The notes beneath the pieces were generated by a model. It worked only from the letters and a program-made list of their open reading frames with translations. It was not told the origin of the DNA and did no database searches. The position numbers and the translations under genes are program-made. DNA of 64,000 nt from Campylorhamphus procurvoides (lineage: Eukaryota > Chordata > Aves > Passeriformes > Dendrocolaptidae). Positions 49,401 to 59,394 of the stretch are shown piece after piece (the first letter of the stretch is position 1; every line of letters starts with the position of its first letter). The stretch spans positions 310,911 to 374,910 of the forward strand of contig WBMV01008405.1 in the NCBI GenBank assembly GCA_013396655.1, given 5' to 3'.

Positions 49401-51770
49401 ACCCATCTTGATATTGCCCCAGGTACAACAAGGTGGCAAAGCTGAACTGATGGGCAGAGGAACACGAGCACTGGCTCATTGTCAGCACACCCAGCTCACT
49501 CTTGCAAGCAAGCAGGACTATGAAGCCACACCACCTGGGTATAACTCCCTTCCCCAGCTGTTCTCAACCCTCAGCCGGGTCCAACACTGAGCCAAGGGCT
49601 GGGGCAATGGGGAGAGCTGCCCCCAGCAGCCCATGCCCTGCCAGGATCGGGTTCCAGAATCTCCCACACAGACTGTTCACTGCCTTCTGCCCAAACCAAC
49701 CCTGCACTGCCTGACTCTCTTTCCTCCAAGCTCACTCCCTCACCAGCCCTCCCTTTTCCCCATCATGCTTTACAAGATTCCCCCTCTCTTCCAGGCTTCC
49801 TGCCCTTTCCCCACAGCTTCTGCTCCTCTGTCCAGCCAAGCACAGGAATTCATATGCCACTTGCCAGGCCCAGTGTCACTTCTGCCCAGCTTTACTCCTA
49901 GCAGCTGCCTGGGCACAACTTGGGTCTCCTCTGCTGTGGAGAAGTGTCTGTAATTCCCACCTGTCCCAACACCCCCAAATTATGATTCTCCCAAACATAT
50001 TCTGCTTCCCATGGAGAAAACAGAGGACATTCCTGATACAAAATCTACTTCCACTTGAAGCCCCATCTCCAGAGACTGAGGTAGAGAAAGTTTAGGGGAG
50101 AGCCAATCTGAATAGTATTTCTTTTATATGAAGAAAACACTTCATTTTTCTTTTCTGTGTCCATTGAAATGGCTTCATAGGTGAAGTTTCAAAAGTTTAA
50201 GTGGATGACCAATGTAGAACATTTCTGCTTTAATACTTATTTTAGTAAATCTGTAATCAGTCCTAGAGTAAGTTTCCTAAGTAAGTGTACTTAAACATTC
50301 CTGAGAGGCAGGTCTGCTCTGTTCTCTCTCTGGTAGACTTTGGTGGCTTTTACACGTGGCTTTGTATTGTATTCCTGCTGTATTTTCATACAGGAGTCAT
50401 CACTTTTGTGTCAGGCGTGTAGAGGTTTGTCTTGATGATCTCAGCTTAATGAGTTCTTAGTCTTTCTCAGTCCCGTGCCTGTGTTTGTTTTATCCAAACC
50501 CCACCCAAATGGAAACTATGGATATAGCAACTCATTTGAATTAAACTGAAACAATAAGTGACTGATCTTTAAGGGACTGCTTAGGGAATTTCCCATGGGA
50601 GGGTTTTGCTAATGCAAACAAACATTCAGATAGCCAAAACTGATTCTCATATGTATGTATACAGAGCAGATACTGATTTCTTATTTTAATGAATAATGCA
50701 CAAGTCAGGATTGGACAGATCTAGAGATGCCTCAGCCTCTTATTTGGGGGAGGTTGCAGCTGTGGTAGTGTGGGGACAGCGTCAACCCACCATGTTCCTC
50801 TGGAATAGCATTAATTCCAAACTCTTATTGGAAAAAGGGAGAAATGCTCTTGCCTGCAGAGAAATCTCACTCACTCACTCAGCTCCTGTGTCCACCACAC
50901 TAGCAGTGAGCTCCAGTAAGTGCAGGTAGCAGCACTAGTTTTTTAAGTTGTCTAATTTTTAAAAGATTTTTTTTTCTTTTTCAATTCTTCCCCACACCTT
51001 TTCCCTTCTATAAGGTTTTTAAAATGCAACATGGCAAAATTGCACTTTCCCTTTCATCCATTCTTATTTGATGAGATTATTCTTCTTACCAGCGTTTTCC
51101 CCACCGCTGCTCATTTTACAGCCATAGAACCCTGCTGCTCTGGCGCAACCTGGCCAGGCAAAAGATGTCCCCATGCTTTCAATCTTTCAATTACAACAAC
51201 CCCTGCTGAGACTCCCTTTGCCCCCTAACCTTGTAGCGACATGGCTCTTCTGCCATCAGCGGGTGCCCTAAACAGGTTTACCCGCGGAGCTCTCCCAACG
51301 CGGGCTGCAAAGCAGCGCTTACCTGGGCAATACAAACCAGGTGACTCACCTCCCTCCGCCTAAAAATCTCCATGAAATGCCCGCTAATTGCCTGTAGCCC
51401 TCGAATGGCGGAGGGACAGGGGGTCCCTGCTCGGTCTGACAGGGGTCTCCGGCAACACTTTGCTCTGCTCCCGCGGCTCCGGGAGTGCTGCGGGATCCGC
51501 GGGCGGACGGGAGTCGCCTCCCAGGAGCCTTTATCACCTCACTCCGCTGCCCGGGGGTCGAGAGGGGTCCCCTCGACCCTGACTCCAGCCAAGCAGCCCA
51601 TCCCCTCCAGCGCTTCCCCTGCCCGCTGCAGCAGCGAACCTCGGGGGATGCGCATCCCCATTCCGCAGCCAGCCGGCGCGGTGCCCCCCGTGCCCCAGCG
51701 AAGCATCAGGGGGGCGGCAGGTCCCCTTTTTCCCGCAGCCCCGGGTCACTACTCACCCTCGCGGCTTCAT
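40418..51770 (-). CDS. ICOSLG: ICOS ligand (B7-H2), seven spliced coding exons, 302 aa
   Basis: The product is the antigen-presenting-cell surface ligand that engages ICOS on activated T cells and supports T-B help. Coding exons, 5' to 3' on the minus strand, are 51770-51757, 48558-48518, 46647-46288, 45793-45515, 43942-43775, 43141-43106 and 40428-40418. All introns are GT-AG and all but the first junction are phase 1. Predicted layout: signal peptide 1 to about 21; IgV about 23-137 (C39, W55, D110-x3-Y114-x-C116); IgC about 140-230 (C162, W175, C217); stalk 231-253; TM about 254-276; R277-R279 stop-transfer; tail to 302. The IgC stretch NGYPKPNVYWINK is almost identical to mammalian ICOSLG as I remember it, which separates it from CD80, CD86 and CD274. 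Nine N-glycosylation sequons are visible (N34, N75, N85, N105, N152, N180, N227, N231, N239). The start has A at -3 and A at +4. Exons 1-5 are secure, exon 6 is strong, and exon 7 is the weakest call. Confidence 0.9.
41390..41735 (-). mobile_element. Old, diverged CR1-like fragment in ICOSLG intron 6
   Basis: The blocks tttttcctaacatctagc, ttaaatctcttctg, cttgtcccatcctcttta, ttctccagcctaaacaaac and ttggtccaagttgcctttaa follow the order of an ancient amniote CR1 in minus orientation. It is more diverged than the other copies. Confidence 0.7.
43106..43141 (-). CDS. ICOSLG: ICOSLG coding exon 6 (36-nt cytoplasmic exon)
   Basis: This small phase 1-1 exon reads D-V-Q-P-N-E-Y-E-G-G-L-N. It lies between an acceptor with a T-rich tract ending CAACAG and a perfect GTAAGT donor. 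Its 36-nt length and position match the penultimate coding exon of mammalian ICOSLG, which encodes 12 tail residues. Because it is symmetric, skipping it would keep the frame. Confidence 0.8.
43775..43942 (-). CDS. ICOSLG: ICOSLG coding exon 5 (stalk, transmembrane helix, start of tail)
   Basis: This 168-nt exon encodes residues 232-287: a Ser/Asn/Gln-rich stalk, a hydrophobic helix of about 20 residues (G257-W276) and the R-R-R stop-transfer, ending S-Y-T at the exon boundary. The acceptor is TTCTAG and the donor GTAATA, a slightly weak site. The S-Y-T end aligns with S-Y-A in human ICOSLG as I remember it. Confidence 0.9.
45515..45793 (-). CDS. ICOSLG: ICOSLG coding exon 4 (IgC domain)
   Basis: This 279-nt phase 1-1 exon encodes the membrane-proximal IgC domain (residues 139-231) with C162, W175 and C217. 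It contains the G-N-G-Y-P-K-P-N-V-Y-W-I-N-K block that identifies ICOSLG. The acceptor is preceded by a T/C-rich tract and the donor is GTAAGT at 45514-45509. Confidence 0.95.
46288..46647 (-). CDS. ICOSLG: ICOSLG coding exon 3 (IgV domain)
   Basis: This 360-nt phase 1-1 exon encodes residues 19-138, a complete IgV domain with C39 (T-L-S-C), W55 (V-Y-W-Q) and the F-strand D-K-H-T-Y-K-C ending at C116. By family precedent this is the ICOS-binding face. Four sequons lie here (N34, N75, N85, N105). Two extra cysteines, C63 and C80, sit between the canonical pair. The acceptor is CAG and the donor GTAAGA. Confidence 0.93.
48518..48558 (-). CDS. ICOSLG: ICOSLG coding exon 2 (signal peptide core)
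   Basis: This 41-nt exon lies between a T-rich acceptor ending TTTTAG and the donor GTAAGT. It encodes G-C-G-F-L-L-L-L-L-H-L-L-R-A, the hydrophobic core of the signal peptide. Joined to exon 1 it gives an N-terminus with a short basic head and a leucine-rich core. Intron 1 is about 3.2 kb and intron 2 about 1.9 kb. Confidence 0.85.
48559..51229 (-). other. ICOSLG intron 1, distal part
   Basis: No extra exon recognised. About 49530-49980 is strikingly C/T-rich on the plus strand, and a short (TCAC)n run lies near 50867-50881. Confidence 0.6.
51342..51348 (+). promoter_or_regulatory. AP-1 consensus TGACTCA in proximal intron 1
   Basis: A perfect 7-bp TRE lies about 420 bp downstream of the start codon, still inside the CpG-rich block. 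A 7-bp motif has modest specificity. Confidence 0.35.
51757..51770 (-). CDS. ICOSLG: ICOSLG coding exon 1 (start codon, first 4 residues)
   Basis: The ATG occupies 51770-51768 and encodes M-K-P-R plus two bases of a glycine codon. The donor GTGAGT (minus strand) is at 51756-51751. The frame stays open upstream of the ATG through GC-rich sequence, so the start rests on the signal peptide beginning here and on a fair Kozak context. The 5' UTR extends to higher coordinates inside the CpG island; the transcription start cannot be fixed from sequence. Confidence 0.8.
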
Positions 51771-51824
51771 CGTGCCCGACCCGGTCTGAATTGAGCCGAG
51801 CCGAGCCGACAGCTGCCCCGCTGT

Positions 51825-51834
51825 GGGACGTTCC
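51825..51834 (+). promoter_or_regulatory. Perfect NF-kB consensus GGGACGTTCC
   Basis: It matches GGGRNNYYCC at every position, 55 bp upstream of the ICOSLG start codon. Mammalian ICOSLG is known to be induced through NF-kB by TNF and innate stimuli, so the site is plausible. Binding is inferred. Confidence 0.5.
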
Positions 51835-52143
51835 CCTTCCCCGCCTCCTCCTGCCGGGGATTTCCGTGTTCGTGCGCCCGGAGATGGGGCACGGCCAGCC
51901 CAGACACGGGGGCTGTGGGAGCCCCGGACCTCCGGCACTGGGGATGCGGAGGGTCTCGGCCACCCGCACATCCCTGCCCACCCCTCCCCAGAGTCTCGCC
52001 GGGGCCGCTTGGACCCCGAAAACCATCGCCCCCCGTGGGGAGGACTCCTGTGCCCCTCACCGCTGTCCCTGGAGTCAGAGCTGGGCTCCGGCTTTTGCGA
52101 TAGCACGGAGGGAGCCGCATCGTTTTGGTCCTGCGAGGGTGAG

Positions 52144-52148
52144 ATTGG
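52144..52148 (-). promoter_or_regulatory. CCAAT box (reverse ATTGG)
   Basis: The minus strand reads GACCAATCTC, a core NF-Y type motif about 375 bp upstream of the ATG in GC-rich context. Confidence 0.3.
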
Positions 52149-52319
52149 TCCCACAGCCCCGAAGGGGTGGGCAGGATACGGCCCCTGGCAAGAGCTCAGG
52201 GGTCTTAGGGAACCGGGGAGGTTGTTTCAAAATACATCAGGTCTGCGGTCACATAATGACCGTGTTTATTATCTTGTATATTTATTATTTTGTATTTTTT
52301 TAGGTAGCTAAATGGGATT

Positions 52320-52760
52320 TGGTAGAGAGCACGGCTGCGCCCCGAAGGTGCCGTAGATAAAGCGCTGTGACAGAGCCGCGCTGGTGAGGGCTGTTTGAAC
52401 GCTGTGGGTTCACAGTTTCAGCTTTCGTTTCTGGCTCCGCATCCGTGGCTGTGTTCGGCTCGCTTGCTGTCAGGCTCCTCAGCCCAGCTGGGACTCCCTC
52501 GCCAGCGTTTGTGACATACACCACGAAGCTGTCACAGCAGCGCTGCAAACACGCGGCACCGCGTCAGTGGCTCAAGTCCGCCCCGTTTCGTGTTTTATTT
52601 TCCCTTTTTTTCCTAGTCGCCCTGGGAATAACCAACTGCTTTGTACCCGATGGACATGAAACTTCCAGGGTTGTGCAAGACCCGCAGGTCTCGATGGCGT
52701 TTCAGCTGCCAGCCAGCGGCGAGAAGGGGGCTCTGTTTTGCATCTTAAAGCTACATCACT
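52320..52760. promoter_or_regulatory. Second CpG-rich block upstream of ICOSLG
   Basis: CpG-rich sequence resumes after an AT-rich interruption at about 52240-52315. It could be the distal half of one island or the start of a divergent plus-strand transcript. A donor-like CTG|GTGAGG lies at 52381-52389. The plus-strand ORF at 52445-52783 (112 codons) resembles nothing I recognise. Confidence 0.4.
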
Positions 52761-55700
52761 TCAACTTCTTTGTGAATCGCTGATACACTTCAAAACAGAG
52801 ACTGGCTTCGGAGGGTAGGCTTAAATTGGTGCTAAATTTAAAGGAATATCGATGTTCTTATGGAATTATGGCTGAATTAGAATATACTGGCAGCAGCTAA
52901 TTCATGTCTTTCACTGAAGTATTTCCTGATGGGATATCTTAGTTTGAGAACTACTCTTTTGTTATTTTGGGTGCTGTTTTAGTAACAGTCACTTGGTGAA
53001 CAGGGATGGCCATGGAATCAGTTCTTCATGGCTAAAATTTGCATTGTGACTTTAAAAGCTTGTGGCTTAAGTTTATAAGCAAATTTTTAGAGACCTGGAT
53101 ATTAGTTTGTTCTTTCTAAAATGCACGGTTTGAACGCACTCTTCTGCTGTTCTTTGCAGTGGTTTCTATCATGCTTTTTTTCATCCATGATGAATAAGAG
53201 CAGGCTATTACTGTCTATGCATATCAGTTCTGGTGGAAAGGAATTTCTCATTACTCAAGAAAGACAAATGTGTCTCCATAGCCAGAAGACCCTTTGGGAT
53301 TTGGAAAGATCCTGCCTGCACCAGGCTTTTGAATCTGCAGTGCCTGAAATCCTTGGTGAATTTTTGATCTATAAGGCAACCTTGTCTTCTATTTCCCTTC
53401 TAAATGGTGTTCATTAAGGCCCAGCCTTAGGCAGGTCCTAAGTTGCCTCTACCTGCAGAATTCCTCAGAGGGCTTGAAATAAAAGCATCTTCTTCTGCCA
53501 GTGACTCTGTTCCTGTGGCACACACTGAACAACCCCGTGGTTAATAAAAGCAGGCTCTCCCTGCCAAATCACTGCCATGACATATAAGATGTTTCTTGGG
53601 GAGTGCTGCCCTGTTTCTTTCCACACAATGGAAACAGGAGAAGCTGCAGTGAAGGATCATTGCAGGTGATGTGGATCCCTCTATTTACACTGAACAGCCA
53701 TGTATGTTTATTCTTTTAGGCACAGATTTGTTAATATGCCACTTGCTAACAATTTCAGGATATTTGACACAGAGTCAAAATAGGGACCTCAGTTACATGA
53801 TCTTTCCCCTGCAAGTATCACATCAAAGGTAAGATGAACAATAACAGAGAAGGATGTTTGAAAAACCTATGTGAAAAGTTTTGATCAAAGATGTGGCTCT
53901 TCATCCCTACTACCATACACCTATAGAAAAAATTCAGACAAACACACCTGAGTTCCTACAGCATTTAAAAAAACCCCAAACCCCTAATTGCTAACAGCTA
54001 ATTTGTCCTCTTTTGTGTGGCCACACCATCTGACGCAAATTAAGGCATCTAAAACTGTCATAAGAGGAAACTAAGTTCTTACAGCTTGTGCATGACAAAT
54101 ATGTTGCCTCTGGACTTTGAAACTAGAAACACTGTGATGAATTGCGGAAAAAAGAGGAGGAAAACAATATCCCAATTTTTCCAGGCTGTGAGACAGAGAA
54201 ATGATCTACATAGCAGAGTTAGAGAGCTGTTTGTTTTCAAATGGGTGTCCTGCAAAGAGAACAGGTGAATCTGCACAACACACCCCCTCAGTGTTGAGCT
54301 CATTAACACAGTGATTGAGGACACAGAGGGAGTGACTGGACTGTGAAACAGGCATAACTCTCTCTTTATGTACAGAATAAAAGACAATCTCAGACAAACT
54401 GAGCACCTTTGGGGACAGAAAAAAGTGATGACATGGCTATATGTGATGTTGAGAACCTCAACCATATTTGGAGTCAGACAGCCATGAAAGAAGTGCTTTG
54501 ACACCTGAAATATGCCACCTCCTTATGGAACAGTCTCCACAAATCTCTGGGTTTTGCACTGTGGTGATTTCAGTGCGTGACACTGAAGCTAGTAAAGTAT
54601 GACTTGCAGATGAGAACAAAGTCAAGAGAAAAATCACAGTAGCTCTGGCCACATGTGCAATTTTACGTATGGGTGAAGAAAAAAACAGAGAAGCTAGCAG
54701 AAGTAGCAAGTGGAAGAGAGACAATGCATCTTGAAAATAAACAATGAGGGGAGGACAGTGCCCAAATGAAAATGGTTTCCTTGAATAGTTGAGACATCTG
54801 GAGTAAAACAGCAAGGCTGATTGCTAAGAACAGACTCATGATGAAATGAGGGAAAAGATGTGATTACAAATAAAATATTTTGTGATTCTAGAAGATCCTT
54901 TGAGATGGTGAGCTTGGCCTGATGCAAGGGAAAAGAACTGCCAAGAAATACTCTTGACAGAAGTGAGTGAACTAAGAGAAAACAATTGTCTGTTTTTTTC
55001 TCTATCTCATGTTTTGTTGTCAAGCTCAGGCTGAAAATATCACTTTTAACACCCAAATTTCAAGACTGTCCCAATCAAAAGAGGAAACTTGTAGCCCTGT
55101 AAAATACCTGTTTGGGCAGCAATGGCAATCCATTTATTTATACCCAGAGAAGGAAAGGACTGTGTTATAATTAGTTATGTTGTTAGAAAAGAGGACTGAT
55201 ATTCACAGTTCTTTATTAGTTGTGCATATTGAATAGTTGTTTTCCTGTTGTTTTAAGAAAAGCAAGGGAATGAATAATTTCACAATACTTAGCCCTGCTT
55301 GCTCTGTGTGGGTGTGTTGGAAAAAAAAGAAAAAAAAGGATTGACAACAGTGTATAATTGCTGAAAATATCTCTTGATCCTCTCATATTTAAGTCACACT
55401 ACCCTGTGTGGAGTGATCCCAAACAGAAGAGTGCCCTTGCTGTCTGAATTGTCCTCTGCTCTTTTCCTCAGCTACAGGTCTGCCAAGTTCACTTTGCTCT
55501 GATCACAAGTGACAGAAGCTCATCTGCTAAGGACACTGCATAATGCACCAAAGAAACTCTTGTGGAAAATGAGTTCACAGATTTTAGAGTGTGAAATGCT
55601 TTCTGGAGAGGGAGAATATTTTCTTTTGGCCAGGTTCACTGCATTAACCATCAGAATGACAAGAAAGCGAACACAGCTGAAGAACAAATTCAGAATCAAG

Positions 55701-58700
55701 TCAGATGCAGATGACTTTAGCTAAGGAAGAGAAGCAGCAGGTTGTCTGAAACCATCCAGCAGAAGTTTTCCTTCTCCAAAAGGAAGATGTTGGTTTATAG
55801 AGCAATTTCTTCAGCATGGAATTTCTTATCCCATATAACACACAGTACATTGAAAATCCTCTGAGCAATTAAAGAAAAATCCATCACAGCTAAGCCTGGA
55901 CCCCAATGTCTGGCAAACTCTCAACAGAGAGCATGAAGTTCCTGGTGCCTAAATTGACCGATCTCTTGTTTGAACTAAAACATAAAGGTATAGAGAACCT
56001 ACCAAAACTAAATTCAAACCTTAGCCTACTCAAACTGTAGTAAGATTAGACTCATAAAATGCCATACAATAAAGATCTCTTTGTTTCTGATCATCATGAT
56101 CTGTGAATAGAGCTAATAAAATGTTCAATGAAAATGCTTAAGAGCCATCTTGGCAACAGCTAAACAGGAGAGATATTTCTCAAATACAAAGAAACTTATG
56201 TAAAGTCTCAAGACTAAAATTTACTCTAAGGACATAAAATGCAGTAGTACAAAGTTTGACGTACAAATTGAAGATTTTTGGTTTATATCTCACTGAATGT
56301 CATGCATTTTAAGAATCAGATTAAAGGAAACAATATTATCCCTTATTTTATAGATGTAATTTGAACTTGTTTGTGTTTTTGATTATATCAGCATTACATT
56401 ATTAAAGCAAGTGAGCTCTGACTTGAAATTCTAAAACATATAAATCATGAGTTTGGAAACTGATACAATATTCCAAGCTGACAGTCTAAATAGACCTTGT
56501 AGAAAGGCAATTTAAGAACAACAGCTATAGTGAATAATATTCTTAAAATAGCACTGGAAAGCAAATAAGCATCTATCCTGCTACAAGCCACTTCTATGAA
56601 CTAAAGAATTGAGCAAATTTTGGAAACTAATCTCTGATGTGAAAATATTCCTTCTTGAAGAAAAACATAGCTATATTCCTGAATAAATTAATTTCAGCAA
56701 ATCAGTGCCCATCACATACCTAAAATAACATTTTAACGTTGTCTTTAGAATTAGAAAATTTAGAAAAGTGTTTCTTTCTCCTCATGGCACAGTCAAATAG
56801 CAAGCCATGCAATACGACAGGATATGATACCGGTGCCAAGTAGTGAGAAACAGGAACTGAAATCTGTATGACTTAATGCTGTTTATTGAATTATTTGATT
56901 AAAAAAATGTTGCTACTCCTGGGATTTGATGAGAACTGCACTTTCATTTTAATGTAAAAAACTGCTCTGGCCCTTAAATGACTCAAAAAATTCCCTCTGA
57001 TTCCACTTGAAATACAAAGTGTAGACACGGTGTAGTGTGGCATGTGGGCTTTTGAAAAAGTGGTTGTAGGACAGACAAGTGGTTGGGCTGAATTCCCCTA
57101 AAAGCCCGGTCTTTTAGGAGTGGTCAGGGTATTGAGACTGGTTGCACAGTGGGCTCGAGGCATGTCATTACCTGTCAGCCTTTATGGTGAGTACAGTGGG
57201 GGGCTCTGCCTGCGAGTACTGCCTGGGTTTGTGTGTGCTGCCCTGCCATGCAATGCACCCACAGATGTGCAGCCTCTTTCTTCCATTCACACCAGGGCAG
57301 GGCTTGCCCCAGAAAGTAAACAAGAAGCAACACCGTATGGCTCATCAGCTGGTGATCAGCTCTGCAACATCTTCCCTCAGCCCCCGGTGCTGAACTTCTT
57401 GCACCATTGATTGCATATATGTAATATTTTGTAATGTTTTAATTCTGCCCCTCCTGACCTCTTTACTTCTTTTTTTCTTCCACTTGTCTGTAGCTATTAT
57501 TGCAATACGGTCTCTTTGTCGTTTTCCCATCAGTGATGTTGATGTGATGTAAATGCAGGCAAGCTTTGGTGGTGCAATTTACACTGCTGTACCAGTTACA
57601 GCTCAGATTGAGATAAGTGACTTTTTATTTCTTGGTTTTGTTTGTCAGGATTGCCACTTTATTTTGCCCTTTGAGGTCATCCGATGTATTTTCTAGCAGT
57701 GGAGTTTAGTAGGAAAAAATATGAGAGGAAGAATAAAAAGAGAGAGAGATTTGGAAAGTAAGAACTACATCATGAAGAAAGCTGTAGGTGCTCCTGTGAC
57801 AGCTGAAGGCAATTATGTGATCTTTGTCTAGACAAATTTCAGAGATAATTTGCTTTGACTTTCATTTCTGAAAGAGAAATTTTGAAGACACTGCTCTTTT
57901 CTATGAGAAGTCATGACCTGCCACATTTTGATGGTATTTACAATGAGTTTATGTCTATAATGACACAGATATAATTTTTCCTGGAGTAAAGAAGAGTGTG
58001 ATCTGGTAATGTGTCAGCTGCTGTGTGGACACTTCTCATTCTCGTGCTGCATCCCTGAAAGAGTCTAGGAAGCAGTGAAAAGGAGATGAACTTTGCCACA
58101 TGTGACATTCTCAGGTGATTCTTGCCATGCAGCAGGTGCACCAAAAGTCTGTATTCCAGCCTTCCCCAGGGTGACTTTCTCATCTGCTCAAATCTTAGGG
58201 GGGAAGTTGCTCCACTACCCAGGGCCACACACAGAGCAGGGACAGGCAAGGGAGCAAGGGCATGGACTTCTTCAGGGGGCTGCACCCTCCAAAATCTCTC
58301 AGAGCCAATGTGAGCCCTCATCAGACCATTGTGACCACCTCCAGGTAAAAGCAGCTCTGAGCAGCAAAGACCTGGTGTACTAACACTCGAGTGGTCGTGT
58401 TGCACAGCCAGCACTGCAAAGCAAATACTGATCCCTGACTTTGTGACAGCTGAGGGGACCTTGCTGAAGAGAGTGCTGGATACAGTCCCCCCTAGTGTGC
58501 CATCTGGCTCCAGTCCTTCAGCTTCCCCAGGCATCAGCACCTCTGGGACCTGACCTCTGACCACAGCTCCTGGGGCAGCTGGTGTCAGCCACGAAACTCC
58601 CTTTGCCACAAAGAACAAAGAAAAACCCCTGAATTTGCTTTCTGAATGTGCTGCACTAGAAAGATAAGAAAGCTGGCTGGCCCCCAAGTATGACAGACTT

Positions 58701-58998
58701 CCCTGCCACCTCCACCCAGGCTCCCTTCAGACACTGTCATTTTGATCCCAACGGAGCATCAGAAGCAACAGCAGCTGGGGGAGTCTGTAATATTTGCCCC
58801 CACAGGCACCTCACTCATCTCCAGTCTTATTTGGGATCTGTGTTTGACATGAGGTCTTTGCAGAGGCTGAAAGGACCATTAAACCTGCTATTTTGACTCC
58901 TGTGAGCCACAAAAGGGCCCAAGCTCTCCACCAAATTCTTGCTTAGAATATTGCCTCCAGGAAGACTTCCAGGTTTAACGCCCAAGACAAACAGATCC

Positions 58999-59018
58999 AC
59001 ATGGCATGGCATGGCATG
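58999..59018. repeat. Short (GGCAT)n microsatellite
   Basis: About three and a half units of a 5-bp repeat (catggcatggcatggcatg). Confidence 0.75.
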
Positions 59019-59354
59019 TCAGTTGGTGGTTCATTTGCAGAGCTCATCATTCTTACCCTTAACAACATTGTTCACACTCTGCCATGGGAGTGGCCTGGAT
59101 TTGCTTCCAGTCTTTGGCTTCCCTTCTCCTTCCTGTGCTGGAGTGAAGAGCCTTGTTAGATTGGCTATGTTCTCCCTGCTCTCCCTTAGCCAGCCATTTG
59201 ATAGGCTTTATGCCACAGCATTGCTCTGAAATTTGTTTGTGAACATTGACCTTTCACTGCATTTTTTGCTTTTCTGCAATTTGAGGAATTATTGACATGA
59301 CCTCCCATTGTTCGCCTGTAGAGCAGTGCAATGAATGGTGTAATAGAAACCAAA

Positions 59355-59394
59355 TTCTATAGGCGGTACAATTATTCTAAAGGTGGTACAATTA
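59355..59394. repeat. 20-bp tandem duplication
   Basis: ttctataggcggtacaatta is followed immediately by ttctaaaggtggtacaatta, two mismatches in twenty positions. Confidence 0.9.

Larger units (their letters stand above)
51230..52235 (-). promoter_or_regulatory. CpG-rich promoter region and 5' end of ICOSLG
   Basis: The stretch is clearly GC- and CpG-rich against an AT-rich background and contains coding exon 1 and the start of intron 1. Visible motifs include a kB site (51825-51834), a minus-strand GC box GGAGGCGGGG (51839-51848), a minus-strand CCAAT (52144-52148) and three tandem CCGAG units near 51796-51810. No obvious TATA box sits just upstream of exon 1, which fits dispersed CpG-island initiation. 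Confidence 0.75.

Noticed and set aside
51753..52154. In-frame upstream extension of ICOSLG on the minus strand (133 codons)
   Set aside because: The frame is open only because the region is GC-rich. A normal signal peptide begins at the ATG at 51770, so a longer N-terminus would bury it.
51485..52303. 272-codon plus-strand ORF antisense to ICOSLG exon 1
   Set aside because: It lies in GC-rich promoter DNA where stop codons are rare on all frames. Several overlapping frames on both strands are equally open and none has a recognisable domain.
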